Positions 45,410 through 53,921 of a DNA stretch of 64,000 nt are shown here, piece by piece. Position 1 is the first letter of the stretch; every line of letters begins with the position of its first letter. Source of the stretch: Bacteroidota bacterium (GTDB taxonomy: Bacteria > Bacteroidota > Bacteroidia > Bacteroidales > FEN-979); assembly GCA_026391735.1 (NCBI GenBank), contig JAPLDL010000015.1, forward strand, positions 1 through 64,000, read 5' to 3'. The notes under the pieces were generated by a model. It was given only the letters and a program-made list of their open reading frames with translations. It was not told the DNA's origin and did no database searches. Both the position numbers and the translations under genes were made by a program.

Positions 45410-46345
45410 ATGAACGAAAATACTGAACATGTCAGGTGCCTGATCATAGGATCGGGACCGGCAGGATATACCGCAGCCATCTATGCCGCACGCGCCGACC
45501 TGAAGCCGGTGGTGTACCAGGGAATGCAGCCAGGCGGACAACTTACCATCACTACCGAAGTGGATAATTTTCCGGGTTATCCGAAAGGAATCGCCGGTCC
45601 GGAAATGATGGAAGAATTCAAACAACAGGCCGAACGTTTCGGTACGCAAATCAGGTTTGGAGTGGTGACTTCTGTTGATTTTAAAAACTGTCCGTATACA
45701 GTAACTGCGGATGACGGAAAAACGGTCAAAGCAGAGTCAGTGATCATTGCCACCGGAGCATCGGCCAAATGGCTGGGGCTGGAGTCGGAAAAGAAATTCA
45801 TGGGCATGGGCGTTTCAGGTTGCGCTACCTGCGACGGCTTCTTTTACCGCGGAAAAGATGTCGCCATAGTCGGAGGAGGAGATACGGCAGCTGAAGAAGC
45901 TACCTATCTTGCCAAACTTTGTAAAAAAGTATATATGATCCACCGCCGTGACGAATTGAGGGCATCCAAAGCCATGCAGCATAAGGTCTTCAACACCCCT
46001 AACATTGAAATGATATGGAATAGCGTGCCTGAGGAGGTTCTGGGCGACGACAGCGGCGTGACCGGGCTGCGTGTTCGCAATGTCGGCACAGGCGAGAAAC
46101 GTGACCTGGTTGTTCACGGATTCTTTGTTGCAATAGGTCATAAACCCAATACTGAACTTTTCCCTGGACAGCTTGAACTGGATGAAATGGGCTATATCAA
46201 AACCGAGCCGGGATCAACACGGACCAGCATGGAAGGCATTTTCGCAGCCGGCGACGTCCAGGATCATTATTACCGTCAGGCAATCACAGCAGCAGGAACA
46301 GGTTGCATGGCAGCGATAGAAGCAGAAAGGTTTTTGACCAGTTAA
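45410..46345 (+). CDS. trxB: Thioredoxin reductase
   Basis: This 311-residue protein has the normal length. It has the FAD motif IIGSGPAGYTAAIYAARA (residues 12-29), the redox-active disulfide CATC at 138-141 within SGCATCDGFFY, and the NADPH motif VGGGDTAAEEATYLA. The C-terminal FAD segment is EGIFAAGDVQDHYYRQAITAAGTGCMAA. It reduces thioredoxin with NADPH in the cytoplasm. It stands alone between the divergent channel gene and purL, 49 bases upstream of the latter. Confidence 0.95.
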   Translation: MNENTEHVRCLIIGSGPAGYTAAIYAARADLKPVVYQGMQPGGQLTITTEVDNFPGYPKGIAGPEMMEEFKQQAERFGTQIRFGVVTSVDFKNCPYTVTADDGKTVKAESVIIATGASAKWLGLESEKKFMGMGVSGCATCDGFFYRGKDVAIVGGGDTAAEEATYLAKLCKKVYMIHRRDELRASKAMQHKVFNTPNIEMIWNSVPEEVLGDDSGVTGLRVRNVGTGEKRDLVVHGFFVAIGHKPNTELFPGQLELDEMGYIKTEPGSTRTSMEGIFAAGDVQDHYYRQAITAAGTGCMAAIEAERFLTS

Positions 46346-46359
46346 AAGAATGTACATGT

Positions 46360-46373
46360 ACAAATTACAAATT
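46360..46373. repeat. ACAAATT x2 heptamer repeat
   Basis: Two perfect 7-bp copies lie in the trxB-purL gap. They are listed because 7-bp tandem repeats recur in this window. Confidence 0.6.
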
Positions 46374-46394
46374 GCGATTTAAATAAAATCGAAC

Positions 46395-49300
46395 ATGCTG
46401 ACTTTTTTCAGGAACATTGACAAATACTATGCTGTGGAGCATCAAAATCCACTGGCCCTTGCAGATAAAGAAAAACTATCCTGGCTGTTCGGCGATGCAG
46501 AATGCATCGCCGAACCTGCTTTACAGGGGAACTTCGTAGGACCCCGAAAGGAAATGATCACTCCCTGGAGCACCAATGCCGTCGAGATCACACAGAATAT
46601 GGGGATAGAGGGTATCAGCAGGATAGAAGAATTCTTCTCCGTGACTCGTGAACCGGGCACCGTGAACCGGGTCCCGGATCCCGGATCCCGGATCCCGGAT
46701 TATGACCCCATGCTTCAGAACGTATACCAGGGTCTTGACCAGCAGAGTTTTTACATCGCCCATGATCCTGAACCTGTGATCTACATCGATGACCTGGAAT
46801 CCTACAATATCGCCCAGGGCCTGGCGCTTAGCAGCGAAGAGATAGAATATCTGGCAGGCCTAAGCAAAAAGATCGGGCGTAAACTCACCGACAGCGAAGT
46901 ATTCGGTTTCTCTCAGGTAAACTCTGAACATTGCCGCCATAAGATCTTTAACGGAACGTTTATCATTGACGGGAAAGAGATGGACGATTCCCTGTTTTCC
47001 CTTATCAAAAAGACATCAAAGGAAAATCCTGATTTCCTGGTTTCCGCATACAAAGATAATGTAGCCTTTATCAGCGGTCCGCAGATAGAACAATTTGCAC
47101 CAGGCAATCCGCAGAAAGCCGACTTTTTCGTCATCAGGGATTTTGATTCGGTGATCTCACTGAAAGCCGAGACCCATAATTTCCCGACAACAGTCGAACC
47201 TTTTAACGGAGCAGCCACCGGCAGTGGGGGAGAGATCCGCGACCGTATGGCAGGAGGGAAAGGCAGCATCCCGCTGGCCGGGACTGCCGTTTATATGACG
47301 TCCTATCCCAGGCTGAACGGAGGACGTGAATGGGAGAAAGCCGTTGCTGCAAGAAAATGGCTCTATAAAACCCCCGAGGACATACTTATCAAAGCCTCCA
47401 ACGGAGCCAGCGATTTCGGGAATAAATTCGGCCAGCCTCTGATATGCGGCTCGGTGCTTACCTTCGAACACTCCGAAAACAATAAAACTTTCGGGTACGA
47501 TAAGGTGATCATGCTGGCAGGAGGTATCGGTTTCGGAAAAAAGGAAGACAGCCAGAAGGATGAACCTGAAGGAGGTGAAGATATTATTATCCTTGGCGGT
47601 GACAACTACCGCATCGGGATGGGTGGCGGCGCTGTATCTTCTGTTGCTACCGGCGAATACGGGAATGCCATCGAGCTGAATGCAGTCCAGAGGTCCAACC
47701 CCGAAATGCAGAAACGTGTGTTCAATGCAATCCGGGCCATGGTTGAATTGGAGAAGAATCCCATCGTTTCAATTCATGATCATGGAGCCGGCGGACATCT
47801 GAATTCCATTTCGGAACTGGTTGAAGCTACAGGCGGCAGGATCCGGATCGATGCACTCCCGCTTGGCGATCCAACGTTATCAGACAAAGAGATCATCAGC
47901 AATGAATCCCAGGAACGAATGGGCCTGCTGATGAAAGACAAAGATATCAAGCTGCTCGAAGAAGTTGCAAAACGTGAACGGGCTCCTTTATATATAGCCG
48001 GAAAAGCCACAGGCGACCATCAGCTGGTCTTTGAAGACCGCCGTGACGGAAGCCGTCCAATCGACCTGAATGTGGATGATTTCTTCGGAAAACCGCCGAA
48101 AACGATAATGAGAGATACTACTGATATCAGATTTCAGATGTCAGAAATCAGATATCCGACATCAGATATCCAGTATTCTAATTTGCAGAACTTGCTTACT
48201 CAGGTTTTACAACTCGAAGCCGTCGCCTGCAAAGACTGGCTGACGAACAAAGTCGACCGGGCTGTTTCTGGTAAGATAGCCATGCAGCAAACCTGCGGAC
48301 CTGTCCAGCTTCCGCTTAATAACCTGGGGGTCGTTGCTCTGGATTACCAGGGAGAAAAAGGGATAGCAACATCAATAGGACATGCCCCGGCTGCAGGCCT
48401 AATTGACCCGGCAGCAGGTTCGAGGTTGTCCGTTGCCGAAGCTCTTACGAACCTGGTGTGGGCGCCTCTGACCCACGGATTGAAAGGCGTTTCGCTCAGC
48501 GCCAACTGGATGTGGCCCTGTAAAAACCCAGGCGAAGATGCCCGTCTTTACGAAGCGGTTAAAGCGGTGAGCGAATTTGCAATAAACCTTGGGATCAATA
48601 TCCCGACCGGCAAGGACAGCCTTTCAATGACCCAGAAATATCCCGATGGTGAGATTGTATACTCTCCGGGCACTGTGATCATTTCGGCTACGGCCGAAGT
48701 TTCGGAAGTCAGCAAAACGGTAAGCCCGCTGTTGTCGGACCAGAAAAATACGGTCCTGTTATATGTTAACCTGTCGGCGGATGAGTATTCACCTGGGGGC
48801 AGCAGCTTCGCCCAGTCTTTAAACAAATTGGGTGATTCAACGCCTGATATAAAAAACCATAAAGCATTCGCTGCTGCCTTCAATATCATTCAGGAATGGA
48901 TCAAAGAAGAAAAGATACTTGCCGGCCATGATATTTCAGCCGGCGGACTCATTACCTCCCTTCTTGAAATGACTTTTCCGCATACCGAAGCAGGCATGGA
49001 ACTCGATCTTACCGTAACTGGTGAGACCGACCTTGTTAAACTGCTGTTCTCCGAAAATCCCGGTATCATTGTACAGGTCAGGGAGACGGATGCTTTTGTC
49101 CTGCAAACTGCATTTGAAACAGCCACAAGCCTGAAACTTCACCATATCGGCAGTCCGTCGGATAAACGGAAACTGATCATCCGCCATTATGAAAAATCCT
49201 ATTCACTGGATATTGATAAACTCAGGGATGACTGGTTCAAAACTTCTTACCTCCTCGACCGCAGGCAATGCGGTGAACAATTGGCGCTGGAACGGTTTAC

Positions 49301-50156
49301 AAATTACAAGAACCAGCCAATGAAATTCCGCTTCCCTGAATACTTCACGGGAAAAGCCAAACAGTACGGCATAGACCTGAGAAGGCGCAAACCAACAGGT
49401 GTTAAAGCTGCCATCATTCGTGAGCAGGGCGTAAACCGGGATCGCGATATGGCCTGGGCCATGTATATGTCGGGAATGGATGTAAAGGATGTGCATATGA
49501 CCGATCTGATCTCGGGAAGGGAAACTCTGGAAGACGTGAATATGATCGCTTTCGTGGGAGGGTTCAGCAATTCCGACGTGCTTGGTTCGGCCAAGGGATG
49601 GGCAGGATCATTTTTATACAATGACAAGGCAAAGAAAGCTCTCGATAACTTTTTTGCTCGCGAAGATACGCTCAGCCTGGGTGTCTGCAACGGCTGCCAA
49701 CTGCTTGTCGAGCTCGCGTTGATCTGTCCCGGTCACCAACTTCATCCGAAGATGTCGTGGAATGATTCGCATAAGTATGAATGCGCTTTCATCAACCTCA
49801 GCGTGCAGGAAAATCATTCGGTCATGCTGCAATCCCTTGCCGGATCAAGACTTGGAGTGTGGACTGCCCACGGGGAAGGAAAATTCAACTTTCCTTTGGC
49901 TGAAGAGAATTATCATATCCCCGCCAAATTCTCCTACCATGGTTATCCTGCCAATCCGAACGGATCTCAGTATGATGCCGCCTGTATCTCCTCTGATGAT
50001 GGCCGCCATCTGGCGATCATGCCGCATATCGAAGATGCAGTGATGCCCTGGCAATGGGCGTATTATCCTGAAGAACGCAAAGCGGATGAAGTCGCTCCAT
50101 GGATCGAAGCCTTCGTAAATGCAAGGAAGTGGATAGAAAAGAAAACCGTAAAGTAA
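46395..50156 (+). CDS. purL: Phosphoribosylformylglycinamidine synthase
   Basis: This 1,253-residue enzyme is the single-chain PurL, which makes FGAM from FGAR, glutamine and ATP in purine synthesis. The N-terminal and linker parts have VFGFSQVNSEHCRHKIFNG and AETHNFPTTVEPFNGAATGSGGEIRD. The two AIRS-like halves carry SIHDHGAGGHLNSISE and GHDISAGGLITSLLEM. The C-terminal glutaminase has the nucleophile Cys in LGVCNGCQLLVELA and the His-Glu pair in IMPHIEDAVMPW. Two places are odd: residues 85-102 and ~578-594 are encoded by short tandem DNA repeats, as in-frame insertions in linker regions of an otherwise well-conserved protein. Both leave the frame intact. Confidence 0.95.
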   Translation: MLTFFRNIDKYYAVEHQNPLALADKEKLSWLFGDAECIAEPALQGNFVGPRKEMITPWSTNAVEITQNMGIEGISRIEEFFSVTREPGTVNRVPDPGSRIPDYDPMLQNVYQGLDQQSFYIAHDPEPVIYIDDLESYNIAQGLALSSEEIEYLAGLSKKIGRKLTDSEVFGFSQVNSEHCRHKIFNGTFIIDGKEMDDSLFSLIKKTSKENPDFLVSAYKDNVAFISGPQIEQFAPGNPQKADFFVIRDFDSVISLKAETHNFPTTVEPFNGAATGSGGEIRDRMAGGKGSIPLAGTAVYMTSYPRLNGGREWEKAVAARKWLYKTPEDILIKASNGASDFGNKFGQPLICGSVLTFEHSENNKTFGYDKVIMLAGGIGFGKKEDSQKDEPEGGEDIIILGGDNYRIGMGGGAVSSVATGEYGNAIELNAVQRSNPEMQKRVFNAIRAMVELEKNPIVSIHDHGAGGHLNSISELVEATGGRIRIDALPLGDPTLSDKEIISNESQERMGLLMKDKDIKLLEEVAKRERAPLYIAGKATGDHQLVFEDRRDGSRPIDLNVDDFFGKPPKTIMRDTTDIRFQMSEIRYPTSDIQYSNLQNLLTQVLQLEAVACKDWLTNKVDRAVSGKIAMQQTCGPVQLPLNNLGVVALDYQGEKGIATSIGHAPAAGLIDPAAGSRLSVAEALTNLVWAPLTHGLKGVSLSANWMWPCKNPGEDARLYEAVKAVSEFAINLGINIPTGKDSLSMTQKYPDGEIVYSPGTVIISATAEVSEVSKTVSPLLSDQKNTVLLYVNLSADEYSPGGSSFAQSLNKLGDSTPDIKNHKAFAAAFNIIQEWIKEEKILAGHDISAGGLITSLLEMTFPHTEAGMELDLTVTGETDLVKLLFSENPGIIVQVRETDAFVLQTAFETATSLKLHHIGSPSDKRKLIIRHYEKSYSLDIDKLRDDWFKTSYLLDRRQCGEQLALERFTNYKNQPMKFRFPEYFTGKAKQYGIDLRRRKPTGVKAAIIREQGVNRDRDMAWAMYMSGMDVKDVHMTDLISGRETLEDVNMIAFVGGFSNSDVLGSAKGWAGSFLYNDKAKKALDNFFAREDTLSLGVCNGCQLLVELALICPGHQLHPKMSWNDSHKYECAFINLSVQENHSVMLQSLAGSRLGVWTAHGEGKFNFPLAEENYHIPAKFSYHGYPANPNGSQYDAACISSDDGRHLAIMPHIEDAVMPWQWAYYPEERKADEVAPWIEAFVNARKWIEKKTVK
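46647..46700. repeat. In-frame 14-bp and 7-bp tandem repeats inside purL
   Basis: Two 14-bp copies beginning CGTGAACCGGG (46647-46660 and 46661-46674) run into four perfect CCCGGAT heptamers (46673-46700). They encode residues 85-102 of PurL (REPGTVNRVPDPGSRIPD). The CGTGAACC core matches the repeat at 56461-56495. Confidence 0.85.
48126..48174. repeat. Degenerate ATCAGAT heptamer repeats inside purL
   Basis: Seven consecutive heptamers (ATCAGAT, TTCAGAT, GTCAGAA, ATCAGAT, ATCCGAC, ATCAGAT, ATCCAGT) encode about residues 578-594 of PurL (IRFQMSEIRYPTSDIQY). The period is 7 bp, so the repeats are not codon-periodic. Confidence 0.75.
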
Positions 50157-50360
50157 TATTTCACTCGCAACTTCGCATCGCTGCTGCGCATGTTGCTCAT
50201 ATTTATGCAACGCTGCTGCGCCTTCTGCGTCGTTCACATAAACATTCCCCAGATTAGAATCTTAAACCAGGTTCGCTCCTTGAAGCCAAGGCAGCTTATG
50301 CATTATACTTCGCTCCTTGAAGTTAGGATCGCTGGTAAAAAATGCTCGCTCACAATATAT
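50157..50360. other. Non-coding stretch after purL with partial direct repeats
   Basis: No gene is supported. The stretch holds two copies of TTCGCTCCTTGAAG (about 50271 and 50310) and two of CGCTGCTGCGC (about 50179 and 50212). No rho-independent terminator is evident. It runs into the 8-bp repeat array. Confidence 0.6.
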
Positions 50361-50530
50361 CCAGTTATCCCGCTATCCAGTTATCCCGCTATCCAGTTAT
50401 CCCGCTATCCAGTTATCCCGCTATCCAGTTATCCCGCTATCCAGTTATCCCGCTATCCAGTTATCCAGTTATCCCGCTATCCAGTTATCCCGCTATCCAG
50501 TTATCCAGTTATCCAGCTATCCCGCTATCC
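50361..50530. repeat. 8-bp repeat array 1 (CCAGTTAT / CCCGCTAT)
   Basis: About 20 consecutive 8-bp units, mostly alternating CCAGTTAT and CCCGCTAT, so the main period is 16 bp. The array ends five bases before the stop codon of the GH94 gene. Because 16 is not divisible by three, all three + frames stay open through it, giving spurious open frames. There are no unique spacers, so it is not a CRISPR array. Confidence 0.9.
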
Positions 50531-50534
50531 CTCA

Positions 50535-53500
50535 TCATAACTCTACCTCAACGGTATTCTCCTTCTGATCAAGCCTGGCCAGGAACTCTGCAGCAGGCAT
50601 CACCGCTCCACCCTGGCGGTACTTGTTTGCTTCATTTGTGAAGGTAATGGGTTTACTGTTTATGAAAACTTTTTTGGGCCCGTAGCACCCTTCTATCACT
50701 GAATATTTGAATGTCACCTTGTGACCCATCAGATCGATTGAAGCACACAAGCCATCCATTGAATAAGGGATTACCGGGTCGATAATCATATTCCCGAATT
50801 CAAAGCGCAAACCCAGAAGCCTGGAAACAACCAGGCCGATATAAATACCCGGTCCGCTGGAATAGACACGCCATCCACCCTTTAAAGTAATCTTTCCTGA
50901 TATTATTTCATCGTATCGTTCATCGGCTTCATAACGGTTCCTGAAAATGACATCGGAGCTGCTGTAATAACAATTTGCCTGCCTTATATCCCCGCAAGGA
51001 ACGATCTCCCTGTAAGCAACCGGATTGGCCTGCCTCAGGGCTCTCACAAAAGCATCGGCCCGGCCGGTGCGGGCCTGAGCTTCGGCATAACGGATATGTT
51101 CATGCACGTACATGATGCCGATCTCGCGCCCAAAGAAGGTACTGCTTTCGGCTCTCTGGAAAATTGTTTGGATGCCGCCTTGATACCTGATGGGGCGGTC
51201 CATCAAACGTGCGCCATCAGGACCCTTCAGGTGATTCTCAATGAGATCCAGGTGATGCTCAGCCTGTTCCCTGGTAAATATTTCACTGATGATGCCGCGC
51301 TCCATCGGCAGCAGGCTGTAATGGATGTTGGTTTTACCGTCAGCGGGATGAAGCAGCAGACTAATTCTGCGATCTTCTTCAAGCAATCCGTACCCGGCAA
51401 CTACTCCGTCCCTGATCAGGTGCTTGTTGAAATCAGCTTTAATATTCCCGCAGATTTCCTTCAATTCCTGAGCTTTAGCAGTATTTCCGTCAAGCTCATA
51501 CACTACCTGGAACTGGCTGAAGGCCTGGTAATTCATTTCAACAGTCCAGCTTGAGATCATTCGTTGAGCCAGCTCCCTGCTTACCGGCTGAAGGGAATCA
51601 TTCCAGTCACCACCGCCAAAAGGGACCAGGGCTGTGCCGGGAATAAATGAGTTGATGATCATCCCTACCAACCTGTCAAGATGTTCCCTGAGAGGTTTTT
51701 TTTCTGTATACGCAATGCCGTTTTTATGATAATAGGGCAGGATCTCATCCAGAATGCTCAGGTCGCCTGTGATTTTGATATAGTTGCTTAATGCAATGAT
51801 ACACCAGTAATAAACATCCCCATGGGAGCTGTCGGCCCTGATATCCGAATAGCTGTCGAACATCCACCACTGAGGCCATCCGCCATCGGGATCCTGATTA
51901 GAGAAAATGATACGCAGTACCTGTTTCGCCTCTGCATATTTTTCCATGCATAACAATAGGTCGAAAGGCCCCTGGGCAATATCGCGGGTACCCCAGGCGG
52001 CCCCGCTGAATTGCTCGAGGCCGTAAGGAGTTAAAAAATGGGTCAATGCATTCATCCCATACCATGGCAGGATCTCCCGGATGGCCGAAATATCATTGTG
52101 ATCTCCTTTCAGCGAGAGGTTTAAACTCAGTTTCTGCCATGCCTTCTCTGCATCCTGGCAATCGGAAAGCCACTGATGATCGGAATCTTCAATATGAATT
52201 GAATTGACATCAGAACATACTTCGGCAATAAAACTTATACCGAAACCGACTGTCCCCTTTACCTTGAGGATAAATAATGAGTCTCCGTGACTTGTTTTAT
52301 CTTCGTAAAGCGCCTCATCTCCGTATACCTTAAAATCTTCCTGAACACTGTTAACCTGAATCCTGAACCGGGCCCGGGGAAATTTGCCTGCTATCATGCT
52401 GCCTGAGCTTGGTTTGGCCACAAACTCAGCATCTGACTGGCCGGGAGAAACTGTCCACCCGTTAAGCTGATCAAAGTCATGGGAAATTAACAGGTTCACA
52501 GGATCACCATGGATGACCTGGAAGTCCATATTGACCTGAGGACTGGTTTTGGAAGTCCAGGTGCGTACCTGGAAACAATGATCCCCGTGTTTATAGATCC
52601 ACCGGCAATGATTCAATCCGATCTCGAAAGCAGAAGGGACCCCAAGCAGATATTTCCTGTCATTGATACTGACAAATATCCTTTGCCCTGTTTCAGGTGT
52701 GAGATTGAACTGGCTGTTACAAACCGAAAGGAAAATGTTGAAATTCGTATTCCCCTGGGTCAGGTGGGAATTGAATACACCATATGCAAAGGAAGCGGTG
52801 GATACAATTTGTTCATCTGGTGAATACCCAGATCCGGCTTGCATGATATGGGCATGCGGACGATCGGCCAGGTTTTCCTTGCTTCGTAAAATAACATGAT
52901 TGTTCTCATCGCAGAAGAATGAGAGCAATCTTCCGTTTTCCCATTCAGCATGCCGCCTCTCACTGCCGAAGAAACCATTAAGGTCATCCCCGTTAAGGTC
53001 ATCAACCGGTAAAAACCCTGAGGTGTTAAACAGGTTTTTAACCGGGGCAAGCAAATCATGAGGGTTTTTCGGGGACAAATCATCACCAAATTCTGCAATA
53101 AGTGAGGGAAGGCGGTTCAGATCCTCATGGGAAGTTGCAAGCGGGTGATCCTGAAGGTAGGTCGCAACAAAAACAGTTGTATGATGATCCCCGCTCTCCA
53201 GGATAAATGGCTTTTCCTGCAAGGCCAGAATTGAAGACTCACCTGCATATTCACCCCCCAGGCGATCGGCCGTCAATCCTGCCGGAATACCTGTTTCCCT
53301 GAACGGTTTACCATAAAACTGCATGCCGTCGACACTTGCTGCCGTGGCTGTATTCCTGCATGCCAGCATGAGCCAGGGATTACCGACCGGCTCTTTCATG
53401 TTCTGACGGCAGCAAATGACAGGACCAAAAACTTTATCTTCAAGGATCCGCCTTTCCAGATACTGACTTACATAATATTCATTGATCAATCCGCCGGTTA

Positions 53501-53897
53501 CCGGCTTGAGTGCAATATCCTGCAGGTATATCAGGTCAAGTTCAGCCGGTTCGCCTGAAGTATTGGTAATCATAATGCTCCATTGCCAGCTGAGGCTTTT
53601 CGTTGAAAGTTGCAACAAACAGGTATAATCAAATCCCGACCAACTGCCTGCAGCAGAAAACGAGTCTTCTTCCAGTTTAAAATGGCTTTTACTCTCTGGT
53701 CCTGTCAGGGCTGTGAATTCAAACGGATTTTTCCTTTTCCTCAGATACAGGTTTGCTCCCGGCCGGGAAAAAAGAGTTGCCGCCCTGATGCTGATCCTGA
53801 CCGGGGCCACCTGAATACTCCTGATCGAACCGTTGGCCAGGAATTCAACTGAAAGCCCATGGGAGTTTGTAATACACATTCCGTTATGTACTGTCAT
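50535..53897 (-). CDS. GH94 glycoside phosphorylase, probable 1,2-beta-oligoglucan phosphorylase
   Basis: This 1,120-residue protein has no signal peptide and should be cytoplasmic. It has the large N-terminal beta-sandwich, then the (alpha/alpha)6 catalytic barrel with ISAIREILPWYGMNALTHFL, GTRDIAQGPFDLL, DPDGGWPQWW and the catalytic-acid segment GGGDWNDSLQ (Asp near residue 764). A C-terminal sandwich (SSGPGIYIGLVVSRLLG...) follows. These are GH94 features. The length is that of sophorooligosaccharide (1,2-beta-oligoglucan) phosphorylases (~1,110 residues) rather than cellobiose phosphorylases (~800). It would split beta-1,2-glucooligosaccharides with phosphate into glucose 1-phosphate. GH144, GH3 and GH35-like partners in the same operon support this. 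Confidence 0.86.
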   Translation of the reverse strand: MTVHNGMCITNSHGLSVEFLANGSIRSIQVAPVRISIRAATLFSRPGANLYLRKRKNPFEFTALTGPESKSHFKLEEDSFSAAGSWSGFDYTCLLQLSTKSLSWQWSIMITNTSGEPAELDLIYLQDIALKPVTGGLINEYYVSQYLERRILEDKVFGPVICCRQNMKEPVGNPWLMLACRNTATAASVDGMQFYGKPFRETGIPAGLTADRLGGEYAGESSILALQEKPFILESGDHHTTVFVATYLQDHPLATSHEDLNRLPSLIAEFGDDLSPKNPHDLLAPVKNLFNTSGFLPVDDLNGDDLNGFFGSERRHAEWENGRLLSFFCDENNHVILRSKENLADRPHAHIMQAGSGYSPDEQIVSTASFAYGVFNSHLTQGNTNFNIFLSVCNSQFNLTPETGQRIFVSINDRKYLLGVPSAFEIGLNHCRWIYKHGDHCFQVRTWTSKTSPQVNMDFQVIHGDPVNLLISHDFDQLNGWTVSPGQSDAEFVAKPSSGSMIAGKFPRARFRIQVNSVQEDFKVYGDEALYEDKTSHGDSLFILKVKGTVGFGISFIAEVCSDVNSIHIEDSDHQWLSDCQDAEKAWQKLSLNLSLKGDHNDISAIREILPWYGMNALTHFLTPYGLEQFSGAAWGTRDIAQGPFDLLLCMEKYAEAKQVLRIIFSNQDPDGGWPQWWMFDSYSDIRADSSHGDVYYWCIIALSNYIKITGDLSILDEILPYYHKNGIAYTEKKPLREHLDRLVGMIINSFIPGTALVPFGGGDWNDSLQPVSRELAQRMISSWTVEMNYQAFSQFQVVYELDGNTAKAQELKEICGNIKADFNKHLIRDGVVAGYGLLEEDRRISLLLHPADGKTNIHYSLLPMERGIISEIFTREQAEHHLDLIENHLKGPDGARLMDRPIRYQGGIQTIFQRAESSTFFGREIGIMYVHEHIRYAEAQARTGRADAFVRALRQANPVAYREIVPCGDIRQANCYYSSSDVIFRNRYEADERYDEIISGKITLKGGWRVYSSGPGIYIGLVVSRLLGLRFEFGNMIIDPVIPYSMDGLCASIDLMGHKVTFKYSVIEGCYGPKKVFINSKPITFTNEANKYRQGGAVMPAAEFLARLDQKENTVEVEL

Positions 53898-53921
53898 CTC
53901 GATCTGAATTGAAACAGGAGT

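Noticed and set aside
50361..50530. Possible CRISPR array
   Set aside because: Repeats are 8 bp and directly joined without unique spacers; no cas genes nearby.
50190..50641. Three overlapping + strand open frames of 83-116 codons over the 8-bp array
   Set aside because: The 16-bp period keeps every frame open; the peptides are only SYPAIQL-type repeats, with no start context or family match.
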